Of a stretch of 64,000 nt of DNA, positions 34,696-44,374 are shown one piece after another (the stretch's first letter is position 1; each line of letters starts with the position of its first letter). Origin of the DNA: UBA2365 sp964594045 (GTDB lineage: Bacteria > Bacteroidota > Bacteroidia > Chitinophagales > Saprospiraceae). The notes beneath the pieces were generated by a model. That model ran no database searches. It had not been told where the DNA came from and saw only the letters and a list, made by a program, of their open reading frames with translations. A program made the translations under genes and the position numbers. Where the stretch lies: positions 1-64,000 of the forward strand of contig CAZQKR010000021.1 in assembly GCA_964594045.1 (NCBI GenBank). Direction: 5' to 3'.

Positions 34696-36735
34696 TCATT
34701 GATTTTTTCTGATCAATTGTATTGCTTCATCCACACTTTTCACCGGAGCAAAACAAGTATTTCCTTTACAGATATAGATCATTATCTGGTCCGGCGCTAC
34801 TGGTTTATCCGATAAAACCGGTAATTCACTTTTGCCGGACGTTCCTGAAAAAATACAGTTAGGAATATAGGATTGCATCATTTGCAAGGCAATTTCGGAT
34901 GCGTTATTGCCGGTGACGCAAACCTCGTATGACCCTTCAACCAGCAATAAGCCAAGTTTAAGCCAATTGGCATAATAGGAAGGATCGTAACGCCCGGCAG
35001 GATCGATTATTTTATCAATTAAATTAAAGGCTGCCTGTTCTGATCTAACTGAACGATAATACTTACCCAGCAAATATAGGTTTGATGCCATGGTAGAGCT
35101 AGCTCCCGGTATGACATTGTCGGTCATTTCGCTGTTCCTGACCACCAATGGCGGATCAAGATCTGAGGTAAAATAAAATATACCGTTTTCCTGATCATAA
35201 AAATGATCCATGGCAAAATCTGTCAGCCTCTTGGCCATATTAATCCATTTTTCTTCAAAAGTGATCTCATAAAGCGCTATCAGACCGGCGATCAAATGGG
35301 CATAATCATCCAGGAATCCATTGATTCTCTTCACTCCGAAAGATCGTAGGAGCATTCCATCTTGCCCAGTAGCCTCTTTAATGAGAAATTCAGCCAACCG
35401 GATCGCTCTGTTTCTGTATATTTCATCACCCAGGGCTTTAAAAGCTTCGGCATACGCTTTGAGCATCAGTCCGTTCCATGAAGTCAATATCTTATGATCC
35501 GTGTGAGGCCTTATCCTGTTCTGCCTGGCTTTGAATAACTGGGTTTTGAGTTGGTCAATTTTTTGGTTGAACTCATGCATGGTCAAATCATATTTTGCCA
35601 GAAGATCATCGTTTTCAGCTTTCCTAAACAAAATATTTTTGCCTTTTTCCCAGTTGCCCTGCTCCAGGATATGAAAAAAGTCAAAAAACAAGCCTATGCT
35701 CCGGGGATCATTAATCGTTTTTCTGATCTCATCTGCTTTCCAAACGTAAAAAAGTCCCTCTTCTCCTTCGCTGTCCGCGTCAATCGCAGAATAAAAAGCA
35801 CCTTCCGGAGACATCATTTCCCGCTCGGCAAATTCCAGGGTTTCCCGGATGATCCTTTCATAGGATGGATTTTTGTTCGTCCGGTGCATCAAGGAATATA
35901 AACTGACGAGTTGTGCATTGTCATACAACATTTTCTCAAAATGTGGTGCAAACCAGTAGCTATCCACAGAATATCTTGCAAATCCTCCGCCCAATTGGTC
36001 ATAAATACCGCCAGCCAACATATTGTCCAGCGTGACTTCTACTGCCTTGAGTGCTTCAGGTTCATGGTATAATTGATGAAAACCCAGTAAAAAATTGTAG
36101 ATGACCGGCATGGGAAATTTGGGCTGACCGATCCTTCCTCCCAGTGTAAAATCCTGGAGATCCAGCATTTTGCGGCATGCAACAGTTAAAAATTCTTTTG
36201 AAAGCTTTGTTTCACTGTCCTTTTCCGGAATCAACTGCATTTGGCGGATGCCTTTCATGATCTCATCAGCTGCCTGAACCAGCCTCTCAGGTTCGTTTTT
36301 TAGGATCCCGGCAATTTGCTGCAGAATGTTCATCCATTGATCCTTAGGGAAATAGGTTCCGGCCCAAAAAGGACGTCCGTCAGCCAAAGCCAGGGCATTC
36401 AGTGGCCAACCGCAAGACTTCCGGCTGCTGAGGTGGCAGGCATTCATATAAATATCATCGAGATCCGGTCTTTCTTCCCGGTCAACCTTGATGGATACAA
36501 AATGGTCATTCATGATACCGGCAACCGCAGTATCTTCAAAAGATTCCTTTTCCATCACATGACACCAATGGCATGCGGAATAACCGATAGAAATGATGAG
36601 CAATTTTTGCTCTGCAGCTGCTTTATTCAGCGCTTCCTCACCCCACGGATACCAGTTGACCGGATTATGAGCGTGCTGCAACAAATAAGGGCTGTGTTCT
36701 CTGATCAGTTGGTTTGTGAATTTTTTTGACTGCAT
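34696..36735 (-). CDS. DUF255 / YyaL-type thioredoxin-fold protein
   Basis: A 679-residue protein of the DUF255 (spermatogenesis-associated 20-like) family. The N-terminal thioredoxin-like part opens NQLIREHSPYLLQHAHNP and has ACHWCHVMEKESFED with the CxxC motif. The remainder is an alpha/alpha barrel typical of glycoside hydrolase-like folds (GQPKFPMPVIYNFLLGFH, YDNAQLVSLYSLM, SWNGLMLKAYAEAF). The protein family is widespread; its biochemical role is not established. The start could be 36762 or 36735; the latter gives the more typical opening. Confidence 0.85.
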   Translation of the reverse strand: MQSKKFTNQLIREHSPYLLQHAHNPVNWYPWGEEALNKAAAEQKLLIISIGYSACHWCHVMEKESFEDTAVAGIMNDHFVSIKVDREERPDLDDIYMNACHLSSRKSCGWPLNALALADGRPFWAGTYFPKDQWMNILQQIAGILKNEPERLVQAADEIMKGIRQMQLIPEKDSETKLSKEFLTVACRKMLDLQDFTLGGRIGQPKFPMPVIYNFLLGFHQLYHEPEALKAVEVTLDNMLAGGIYDQLGGGFARYSVDSYWFAPHFEKMLYDNAQLVSLYSLMHRTNKNPSYERIIRETLEFAEREMMSPEGAFYSAIDADSEGEEGLFYVWKADEIRKTINDPRSIGLFFDFFHILEQGNWEKGKNILFRKAENDDLLAKYDLTMHEFNQKIDQLKTQLFKARQNRIRPHTDHKILTSWNGLMLKAYAEAFKALGDEIYRNRAIRLAEFLIKEATGQDGMLLRSFGVKRINGFLDDYAHLIAGLIALYEITFEEKWINMAKRLTDFAMDHFYDQENGIFYFTSDLDPPLVVRNSEMTDNVIPGASSTMASNLYLLGKYYRSVRSEQAAFNLIDKIIDPAGRYDPSYYANWLKLGLLLVEGSYEVCVTGNNASEIALQMMQSYIPNCIFSGTSGKSELPVLSDKPVAPDQIMIYICKGNTCFAPVKSVDEAIQLIRKNQ

Positions 36736-36935
36736 AAAAAGATTTTTTACTGATCCTGACAATTCAGGAACTGAAAGTGATCGATTTTCATTGCAGATCC
36801 TGAAAATGGATCAGGTTTACAATGAACAAATTAAGAATATATAAGTTAATTCGACATAAATTGTTTATTTTTGGCTTTGTTCCGGCTACTTTTTGCTGTG
36901 CGGAAAATTTCTAAACCTTCAAAACACTGTAATCA

Positions 36936-37715
36936 ATGGAATACAAGCATATCCTCACTGAATCTGAAAATGGTATTTTGGTCATTACCATCAACCGACC
37001 GCAGGCGCTCAATGCACTGAATAATGAACTGATGCATGAGTTGGATGATGTATTCAGTAAACTTGCCGGACGAAAGGACCTGACAGGTGTGATCATTACT
37101 GGTGCCGGTGAAAAATCGTTTGTAGCCGGCGCGGATATCAGTGAATTTGTGGGCTTAACACAGGCAGAGGGCAGAATGCTGAGTGAATTTGGTCAGCAGG
37201 TATTTTTTAAAATTGAGCGGATGCCTGTTCCCGTGATCGCGGTTGTGAACGGCTTTGCATTGGGAGGTGGTTGTGAACTGGCCATGTCCTGTCACATGCG
37301 GATCGCGGAGGAGCACGCACGGTTCGGGCAACCGGAAGTCAACCTTGGGTTGATCCCGGGTTATGGCGGAACCCAGCGCTTGCTGCATTATGTCGGAAAG
37401 GGCAAAGCGATAGAAATGCTGCTGACGGGTGATGTCATCCTGGCGGAAGAAGCCAAAAATCTCGGATTGGCCAACCATGTTGCGATAAAAGGCGAAGGCG
37501 TTCAGCTGGCCAAAAGTATACTGCTGAAAATTTCAGCCAAAGGCCCGCTTGCCGTTCAGAAATGTATTGAATCAGTGAATGCATTTTTTGAAAAAACCAG
37601 AGACGGTTTTGAAACTGAGTTTTTGAAATTCGGTGAATTGATCGGGTCAGAAGACAGTCAGGAAGGAGCAAAAGCTTTCCTGGAAAAACGAAAACCTGTA
37701 TTCCGGGGAAAATAA
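36936..37715 (+). CDS. Enoyl-CoA hydratase/isomerase (crotonase family)
   Basis: A 259-residue crotonase that probably hydrates short-chain enoyl-CoA in fatty-acid or amino-acid degradation. SFVAGADISEF near 65-75 forms one side of the oxyanion hole, VIAVVNGFALGGGCELAMSCHMRIA near 95-120 the other, and FGQPEVNLGLIPGYGGTQRL near 129-148 carries both active-site glutamates. The C-terminal EGAKAFLEKRKPVFRGK is typical of short-chain enoyl-CoA hydratases. The exact substrate is unknown. Confidence 0.9.
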   Translation: MEYKHILTESENGILVITINRPQALNALNNELMHELDDVFSKLAGRKDLTGVIITGAGEKSFVAGADISEFVGLTQAEGRMLSEFGQQVFFKIERMPVPVIAVVNGFALGGGCELAMSCHMRIAEEHARFGQPEVNLGLIPGYGGTQRLLHYVGKGKAIEMLLTGDVILAEEAKNLGLANHVAIKGEGVQLAKSILLKISAKGPLAVQKCIESVNAFFEKTRDGFETEFLKFGELIGSEDSQEGAKAFLEKRKPVFRGK

Positions 37716-37799
37716 ATGAATAAAAGTTGGCCTCATTTTCCTTTTATGGGATAATTTTCCTTTTTTTGTGCCGTAATCAGAAAATGCGGAAATAGTTCC

Positions 37800-38741
37800 A
37801 TGCTAAGTAGAAGAAGTACCAGAGTAAAAGTGATGCAGGTTTTGTTTGCCAAAAACCGGGATGAAGCACTTAAACTTTCAGAAACCATAGATTTATACTG
37901 GAAGTCGGTTGACAATACATTTGAAATGTTTTTGTTGAATCTTTACCTCCTTCTCCAGATCACCCGTGCTGCCCTGGAGGACGAAGTGTCAAGGAAGAAA
38001 AAATACCTTCCCACGGACAAGGATAAACAGTTCACTTCCAAATTGTTCAAAAATGTGATCATGAGCAAACTGGAAGCCAATCCAATGCTCCAGGCAAAAT
38101 TCAAAAAGCTAAAATTTGAAGAAACCGTTGATAAGGATCTTACGGACAAAATATACAGCTATTTTGCAAAAAACGAGATTTATACGGAATACCTGGAAAA
38201 GGATACTAAGACTGCTGATGATATTGAAATGCTGCTGGAATTGTACCGTTTTTGCCGTCAGAATGAGATGTTCAATGAGCTGATGCTGGATAATTATTAC
38301 AATTGGGAAAGCGAAAAAAGCATTATCATCGGTGCTATCAAAAAAGTACTGAAGGATGAAAAACCAGGAGATAATTTTTTCAATGAGTTTTACCCTGAGG
38401 ACATCACTACCCGTGATTTTGGCGAAAAACTACTGATCAAAACCGTTGAGGAAGAAGAAAAATTCAACAAACTGATCATTCCCAATCTCAAAAACTGGGA
38501 TAAAGACCGGGTGACGATACTGGATATGCTGCTGATCAAAATGGCCATTGCAGAATACATGTATTTTGAAACCATCCCAGCTAAGGTTACACTGAATGAG
38601 TATGTAGAGCTGTCAAAAAATTACTCCACGGAAAAGAGCAAAGAGTTTGTAAACGGTGTTTTGGACAAGATCTTTAAGGAACTTGAAGCGACCGGAGCAT
38701 ACAACAAATTCGAGGAAGACCTTCCTGAAACCGGGCAATGA
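37800..38741 (+). CDS. nusB: Transcription antitermination factor NusB (long Bacteroidota form)
   Basis: A 313-residue protein, about twice the length of the E. coli form, as is usual in Bacteroidota. The opening LSRRSTRVKVMQVLFAKNRD resembles the RNA-binding start of NusB, the helical NusB domain occupies the C-terminal half (VTILDMLLIKMAIAEYMYFETIPAKVTLNEYVELSKNYSTEKSKEFVNGVLDKI), and the middle is an insertion. It binds boxA RNA with NusE and favours rRNA transcription. It is followed directly by the repeat array. Confidence 0.9.
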   Translation: MLSRRSTRVKVMQVLFAKNRDEALKLSETIDLYWKSVDNTFEMFLLNLYLLLQITRAALEDEVSRKKKYLPTDKDKQFTSKLFKNVIMSKLEANPMLQAKFKKLKFEETVDKDLTDKIYSYFAKNEIYTEYLEKDTKTADDIEMLLELYRFCRQNEMFNELMLDNYYNWESEKSIIIGAIKKVLKDEKPGDNFFNEFYPEDITTRDFGEKLLIKTVEEEEKFNKLIIPNLKNWDKDRVTILDMLLIKMAIAEYMYFETIPAKVTLNEYVELSKNYSTEKSKEFVNGVLDKIFKELEATGAYNKFEEDLPETGQ

Positions 38742-39420
38742 TCTAATGATCTAATGATCTAATTATCTAATTATCTGATGATCTGATGTTGAAAATCCTG
38801 ACATTCATCGTAAGGAATCTGATGATCTGATTATCTAATGATCTAATGATCTGATGATCTGATGTTGAAAATCCTGACATTCATCATCAGGAATCTAATG
38901 ATCTGATTATCTAATGTTGAAAATCCTGACATTCATCGTCAGGAATCTGATGATCCAATGTTGAAAATCCTGACATTCATCGTAAGGAATCTGATGATCT
39001 GATGATCTAATGATCTAATGATCTGATGTTGAAAATCCTGACATTCATCGTCAGGAATCTGATGATCTGATTATCTAATGATCTAATGTTCTGATGATCT
39101 GATGTTGAAAATCCTGACATTCATCGTCAGGAATCTGATGATCTAATTATCTAATTATCTAATTATCTGATGATCTGATGTTGAAAATCCTGACATTCAT
39201 CGTAAGGAATCTAATGATCTAATTATCTAATGATCTGATGATATAATGTTGAAAATCCTGACATTCATCGTCAGGAATCTGATGATCTGATTATCTAATG
39301 ATCTGATGATCTGATGTTGAAAATCCTGACATTCATCGTAAGGAATCTGATGATCTAATTATCTAATGTTGAAAATCCTGACATTCATCATCAGGAACCT
39401 GATGATCTGATATGCATTTC
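38742..39420. repeat. Array of ten hairpin-forming repeats in GATCTAAT microsatellite
   Basis: Ten copies of a core that reads GTTGAAAATCCTGACATTCA then TCGTCAGGAAT (start near 38788, 38863, 38912, 38960, 39028, 39103, 39180, 39248, 39316, 39368) are set in a variable microsatellite of ATGATCTGA/TTATCTAAT words. The core holds CCTGAC, a short loop and GTCAGG, so each copy can fold as a hairpin; several copies have GTAAGG instead, which weakens it. Spacing varies between about 48 and 77 bp. It begins as soon as nusB ends and has no coding content. Confidence 0.88.
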
Positions 39421-39427
39421 TGTTTAT

Positions 39428-39580
39428 CTGAACATTTTAACATTTGAACATCTGAACATTTGAACATCTGAACATTTGAACATCTGAACATTTGAACATT
39501 TGAACATCTGAACATCTGAACATCTGAACATTTGAACATCTGAACATCTGAACATTTGAACATTTGAACATCTGAACATT
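39428..39580. repeat. Microsatellite of AACATTTG/AACATCTG units
   Basis: About 17 tandem units of the 8-bp words AACATTTG and AACATCTG, the alternation being irregular. Three more units lie at 39721-39748, on the other side of the inverted-repeat element, as though the element had interrupted one array. A minus-strand frame that would encode MFKCSDVQ repeats is an effect of the repeat. Confidence 0.85.
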
Positions 39581-39720
39581 GAGTCTTCTCCGAAAAGTCT
39601 TTGCCCCCTAAATCCCCCTAAAAGGGGACTTTTAATTTGTTGATTTTCAATCGTTTCCCTTTAGGGCTTGGGGCAAAAAACGATTGAAAATCAACAAATT
39701 GGACTTTTCGGAGCAGACTC
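39581..39720. repeat. Inverted-repeat element, copy B, with outer terminal repeats (MITE-like)
   Basis: A 140-bp element. The outer ends GAGTCTTCTCCGAAAAGTC (39581-39599) and GACTTTTCGGAGCAGACTC (39702-39720) are a 19-bp inverted repeat with one mismatch. An inner perfect 23-bp inverted repeat has arms 39634-39656 (AATTTGTTGATTTTCAATCG then TTT) and 39678-39700. The inter-arm part has CCCTAAAGGG-like sequence. It matches copy A (507-590) in the opposite orientation. It sits inside an AACATTTG array, split between 39428-39580 and 39721-39748. No ORF. Confidence 0.85.
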
Positions 39721-39802
39721 AACATTTGAACATTTGAACATCTGAACATTTCCCCTAAAACCTGATATGAAAGCTGATTTTTCCAAAAAATATTGTATTA
39801 TT

Positions 39803-40190
39803 GCATCGGATCGTTCCATCGCGGTAGAGATACTGAGGAAAGTCCGGACAACGTAGAGCACCGCACCATCTAACGGATGGGGTTCCTGACAAGACGGGAA
39901 TACAGAAAGTGTCACAGAAAATTACCGCCATGGCTTTTAGTCATGGTAAGGGTGAAAACGTGTGGTAAGGGCGCACGATGCTGGTGAGTGATCACCAGGA
40001 TGGATAAACCTTGCGGGTTGAAATGCCATGTATATTCCGGTGCTGTATCCAGCTTATTGCTGCTCGCATAAAACCATGTTCGCATGGTTGCCGGAAGGGG
40101 TAGGCAGAAACAGATCCTTATGGTGACGTAAGGACAAGATAAATGATGGAAGCTATGAAAATAGTACAGAATCCGGCTTACAGATCCAAT
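39803..40190 (+). ncRNA. rnpB: RNase P RNA (bacterial class A-type)
   Basis: The catalytic RNA of RNase P, which trims tRNA 5' leaders. Conserved parts are all visible in order: GAGGAAAGTCCGGAC (P4 upstream strand and neighbours) near 39834, ACAGAAAGTGTCACAGAAA, GGTGAAAACGTGTGGTAAGGG, and the 3' ATAGTACAGAATCCGGCTTA (the downstream strand) near 40160. The 5' GGATCG end pairs with CAGATCC at the 3' end. Ends are estimated to within about five bases. It is followed at once by a terminator. Confidence 0.95.
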
Positions 40191-40194
40191 TTTC

Positions 40195-40225
40195 AGGGGT
40201 TGTCAAATCGACAACCCCTGATTTT
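40195..40225. terminator. Bidirectional terminator between rnpB and porU
   Basis: AGGGGTTGTC (40195-40204) and GACAACCCCT (40210-40219) form a 10-bp perfect stem with an AAATC loop, followed by GATTTTTTA on the plus strand. It lies 10 bases past the convergent porU stop, so it can serve both genes. Confidence 0.85.
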
Positions 40226-40228
40226 TTA

Positions 40229-43200
40229 TTATTTGATGAGTACCAGTCTGGAAAAATCACTTTCTACAGTTTTATTCAATATCCGGCTGTATACCTTGAC
40301 GGAGTAAATATAAACACCCACGGGAATACCCTGGCCTGTGGAATCCATTCCGTCCCATACAGTATCTTCTGATTTGAACCCGTCTGTATATGAATTTGCC
40401 CTGACTGTTTTGACATGTTTACCGTTCAGGTCAAAGATGTTGACTTCCAGTTCCAGCGTTGCATCAGGCAAGGTGTGTTCGAAATAAAACCTTGTGGCAT
40501 CGGTTACCGGATTGGGGAAATTGAACAAATTTTTGATCGCCTGTTCCTCGGAAGTAGCCACGATGAAATCCAATGTAGCAGAGCCGCGATTATTCAGCAG
40601 ATCCCATGCTTCGACATAAATGGTATGATTACCTTCCTCAAGCAAACCAAGGGGTGAATTGACCCAGCCAGCCTTGAAATTGTTTAATTCAGGTTTCCAG
40701 AAATCATTGAGAATGTATGCGTGATTCGGATCATCATCCAAAACAGCCTTGATATCATGCCCGATACTGTTGCCGCTTACATTGATCCCGGATTCATCGG
40801 TGATATACGCCAGCAGAATGGGTTTATTACCTGTAACGTCACCGGGCAGGAAGCCTGTATGGTTGATGAAAAGGGAAATTTCAGGGCCGTTTTGGTCATC
40901 AACCGTGTTTTCAGAACTGCCTCCGATGACGATCTTGTTGTAATAACCTGCGCCATCCAGATTATCTTTGTTATCGTAATAATAGCTGATCTTACCTTTG
41001 CCAAATTCATAATTGATGTCCTTCGGCAAAGTAAACTCAACTGAAAACATACCTTTTTCAACTTTTGAAATACCCTTGAACAGAATATTATTCTGCACCC
41101 CGAAAGTCCTTTTCGGAGAACCGGTATCATTCTGGAGGGTCTCCACCTGCTGATGTTTATCAAAAACAATGGTATTCAACTCTCCGTTAAAACTGGTCAT
41201 GATCTGACCTGTATGATCTCCGACATACCCTTCTATTTTGACAGAAGACAGCGCATGCAATGTATCCGGAAACAATCCCTCTCCTGTTTCTATTCCGTTA
41301 ATGTGCGTTGTAAAAACACGGTATCCGGGCTGAATCAGGCTCATAGCGGGATCGCCGAACAGTAAAAATTTCCTTTTGTTAGCCGTATCGCCGATCTTGT
41401 TTTTTGCAGTTCTGATGATCTCACCCAATGGTCTGAAAGCCTGGTCGTCAAGAGATTTGAACATTTCTCCATAAACCGCGTCTATCAGGGTCGAATTTGC
41501 TGCAGAATAAACCACTCTGACTGTGGAGAGCAAAGAGATCACACCACCGCTTTGACGTAAAATGGTCGCTTCACCGGCTGAGTTCACAGAAGGGTCGTCA
41601 AAACCGGTAAAAGAACATGTAGCTGTTACCAGCAAAGGCAATTTTTCTCCGTTGTTCCAGTTGTAAATATCCTCAATCTTCAGGATGCGTTCCTGGGCAA
41701 ATCCGCCCGGTCCGCCATGTCCGACATAGGTCATGGACAGAATGCCTTTATAAATATGATCTGCCAATGCTTTATTGACATCGGGATAGCGGTGACCGCC
41801 GGCATTGACCTCCTGCTTGTATGCATCGAGATATATCTTTTCAATGTTGAACACCGGATAATTTTGCTCAATATATCTGGTCACTTTTTCGGTCTGGTCC
41901 AGATGTATGCTGCTGTCTTCGTCGTCTGCCATAAAAACGAGGCGGTTGACCCAGTCCCCGTTATTGGAGGGAGAAGTTTCGTAACTGATGATCTTGTCCA
42001 CAAGATATTGAGCCTGAATTGCTGATCTTGCAGGCAGGCGTCCCACTGCAATATCCATCCCGCCTTCCAGGTTGTCTCCCTCATTGTCTGACAATAATGT
42101 ATAAAAATCATCTGAAACATATCCGGATGTGGGGCTCAGTGATTCCTTGGTCTGATAGACTGTGATATAATTATCGTTATTGACCGGATTGTGCAATGCC
42201 TTATAATCATAGGAACCATCGCCGAAAAGCAGTAAAAACCTGAGTTCAGGGCTGCGATCATACACCATTTTGACAAAATCTCTTATGGCGCCGGGATCTT
42301 GTCTGCCTGATGAAAACTCATTAAAAATCTGATCGATATCCACGGCAGCCACCTTAAATCCGTTAAAACTTTCCCGGTGTGCCGCCAGTTTGAGCGCCTG
42401 ATCCTTCCAATCCCTGTAGTACACAATGATCATGTCTGCCTGTGTGATCCCATGAAGATTTTGATTCGGGATTCGGTCACCTTTACCGGGGTTAGGAAAG
42501 TCTGTATCAGCCTGAAAAGCAACAAATCTGGCGTGGCCCTGAGGATTGTAGCTGAAGTTTACAAACTGGCCTCCGGCATTTGTATAATCCTGTATCACAG
42601 GATCCAGGGGGTCAGTTATATCCCAGATGATCATCTCCTCCTGAGCCTTATTGATACGGAAACCTGCAGCATTCATTCCCAATGATCTTTTATCACTGAA
42701 ATAAATCGGCTTTCCGGTGAAAATTAAAGTACTGCGGACCCCAAGTACCAGCTTGTCCAGCCAGGCATTGGTAGCAGTAGTTTTAAGCTTTAATGTCTTA
42801 AGATTTTCTGTTAAATATATGGAATCCTGAATGATCCCTTTTCTGGCATAAGTATCGTTCACTCCGGATGTAACCCCCGAAATTGATTTTTGGAGCACAC
42901 GGTCATTGATGGTGAGGGACATGACTGAAGTTGAAAAATTTCTTGCTGCCATTTCGCAATACACCTGCAAAGGCTCATTGAAATTGATGTGCTCAAACTG
43001 AAAACTATTCAAAAAGTCCTGTTCCTTAACAGTATAAAAACTTTCTCCGTACCAACTTTGGCCCGTACCTTCAGTAAAATCATTTTGTGCAAGCAAATTG
43101 ACTTTATCCACTTCATGTACTTTGTAGTTGTCATAGTCCGTTGAATAATAACTGCTGTTCTCCGGATCAGGAATGGAACTGATCCTTTTACCCGGAGCAT

Positions 43201-44074
43201 CGCTGACCTTAATGAAATAAAAATTCTTATCGGAATAAATATTCTTAACAAATTCCCAGTTCTTTTTCGTAGGATTGAAAACCCATTGGTCAGGTCCCTG
43301 CGCATAAAACAGCAGGTAATCATCCTGGTCGAATTTACCGTCATCCAGTCCGAAGCCCTGTAAAGGGATTTCCACCAGGTCATCCACTCTCGGTAAGCTG
43401 ATCCTTTCGGGCACAGATCCAGAACCACTGCCATAAACCTTGATCCCTGAAGGCTGTACATTTTTTAAATCAATACCTAGGCTGTTCAGATAGTTTTGGT
43501 CAAGTTTGTAAATACCATCCGTTGAAACCGGAATTTTGTAGATCGTTCCGTCATTGAGGGCTGAAACATTGATATTTCGCTCGTTTCTGACCTGTTGTGT
43601 GATAACGTGAGTTTGGAAATGCAATTCCAGTGATATTCTGCTGACGGCTTTCAGGGATCCATTGGCTGATTTTATCAAAGGAATGAAGCGGATCTGTATG
43701 AAATTATCTTTCCTGGCTTCCACGACATTGATCTCTGGTCTCAGTTCGCTTTCAAGTTCGGGTGGAATGATTTCTGATGACAGTTCAGTCCAGACCACAT
43801 CGCGGATCGTCCAACTGACTGAACCGTTTTCCGAAACTGGCAGAAGCTTGGAAAAAACCGGGAAAATGACGGTTTGCCCATCGTATCCGGCACCTTCAAA
43901 TGACCATGGAAAATAAGGTGCGCCCCAAAACTCAATTTTACCATCCATGGTTCTTTCCCATTGGATCTCCTGGTCAAAAGTGATCACGGTACTTTGCTGG
44001 CCATGTACAAAAGTGAACATGTTCAGCAGTATGCTCATGGTAAAAAATAAGTGTACGGACTTTTTTAAGCGCAT
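40229..44074 (-). CDS. porU: Type IX secretion system sortase PorU
   Basis: A 1281-residue exported protein of the gingipain-like C25 peptidase family. It cuts off the C-terminal sorting domain of T9SS substrates and links them to the outer surface. A signal peptide (VHLFFTMSILLNMFTFVHGQ) is followed by an N-terminal propeptide-like domain, then a C25 core with the catalytic His in TYVGHGGPGGF near residue 786 and Cys in VTATCSFTG near 823. The C-terminal region has a FlgD/T9SS-like domain (FPNPVTDATRFYF, VYIYSVKVY). Its 1281-residue length and large C-terminal part agree with PorU. porV is not adjacent. Confidence 0.93.
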   Translation of the reverse strand: MRLKKSVHLFFTMSILLNMFTFVHGQQSTVITFDQEIQWERTMDGKIEFWGAPYFPWSFEGAGYDGQTVIFPVFSKLLPVSENGSVSWTIRDVVWTELSSEIIPPELESELRPEINVVEARKDNFIQIRFIPLIKSANGSLKAVSRISLELHFQTHVITQQVRNERNINVSALNDGTIYKIPVSTDGIYKLDQNYLNSLGIDLKNVQPSGIKVYGSGSGSVPERISLPRVDDLVEIPLQGFGLDDGKFDQDDYLLFYAQGPDQWVFNPTKKNWEFVKNIYSDKNFYFIKVSDAPGKRISSIPDPENSSYYSTDYDNYKVHEVDKVNLLAQNDFTEGTGQSWYGESFYTVKEQDFLNSFQFEHINFNEPLQVYCEMAARNFSTSVMSLTINDRVLQKSISGVTSGVNDTYARKGIIQDSIYLTENLKTLKLKTTATNAWLDKLVLGVRSTLIFTGKPIYFSDKRSLGMNAAGFRINKAQEEMIIWDITDPLDPVIQDYTNAGGQFVNFSYNPQGHARFVAFQADTDFPNPGKGDRIPNQNLHGITQADMIIVYYRDWKDQALKLAAHRESFNGFKVAAVDIDQIFNEFSSGRQDPGAIRDFVKMVYDRSPELRFLLLFGDGSYDYKALHNPVNNDNYITVYQTKESLSPTSGYVSDDFYTLLSDNEGDNLEGGMDIAVGRLPARSAIQAQYLVDKIISYETSPSNNGDWVNRLVFMADDEDSSIHLDQTEKVTRYIEQNYPVFNIEKIYLDAYKQEVNAGGHRYPDVNKALADHIYKGILSMTYVGHGGPGGFAQERILKIEDIYNWNNGEKLPLLVTATCSFTGFDDPSVNSAGEATILRQSGGVISLLSTVRVVYSAANSTLIDAVYGEMFKSLDDQAFRPLGEIIRTAKNKIGDTANKRKFLLFGDPAMSLIQPGYRVFTTHINGIETGEGLFPDTLHALSSVKIEGYVGDHTGQIMTSFNGELNTIVFDKHQQVETLQNDTGSPKRTFGVQNNILFKGISKVEKGMFSVEFTLPKDINYEFGKGKISYYYDNKDNLDGAGYYNKIVIGGSSENTVDDQNGPEISLFINHTGFLPGDVTGNKPILLAYITDESGINVSGNSIGHDIKAVLDDDPNHAYILNDFWKPELNNFKAGWVNSPLGLLEEGNHTIYVEAWDLLNNRGSATLDFIVATSEEQAIKNLFNFPNPVTDATRFYFEHTLPDATLELEVNIFDLNGKHVKTVRANSYTDGFKSEDTVWDGMDSTGQGIPVGVYIYSVKVYSRILNKTVESDFSRLVLIK

Positions 44075-44374
44075 AGATCATTATTTAGTTAAAGCCAAAA
44101 ACCAAATCAAAACAAAGAAAAAAATCGCAATTGGTTCAAAGGATGTGTCCAGGTTTGTCAAAAATAATTTGATACCATAACGCAATTATACTGGGTCTAT
44201 TGTTCAGATTGACTGACAAATCAATTTTGAAAAACATGATTTTATGTCATGATGATCATCAAAATGCTTACAAAATCCTGATAAAAAACAATTATTTTAA
44301 TACAATACATTAAAAAACTGGTCCCGGCAAGTCAAAAAATTGTTGTTTATTTGTGCTCGATTAAAAAAATACAG
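44075..44374. other. Intergenic between divergent porU and hypD
   Basis: 300 bp, AT-rich, with no gene and no clear TTTG/TAnnTTTG pair. It must hold the promoters of both genes. Confidence 0.45.

Noticed and set aside
38742..39420. CRISPR-like array
   Set aside because: The repeats recur with similar spacing, but the intervals are the same GATCTAAT microsatellite rather than unique spacers, spacing varies from about 48 to 77 bp, and no cas genes are in the window.
39363..39563. Cys-rich protein MFKCSDVQ... on the minus strand
   Set aside because: It is the translation of an eight-base tandem repeat; no real gene.
39691..39915. Minus-strand open frame over the 5' part of rnpB
   Set aside because: It lies on the RNase P RNA gene and the inverted-repeat element; the RNA explains the conservation.
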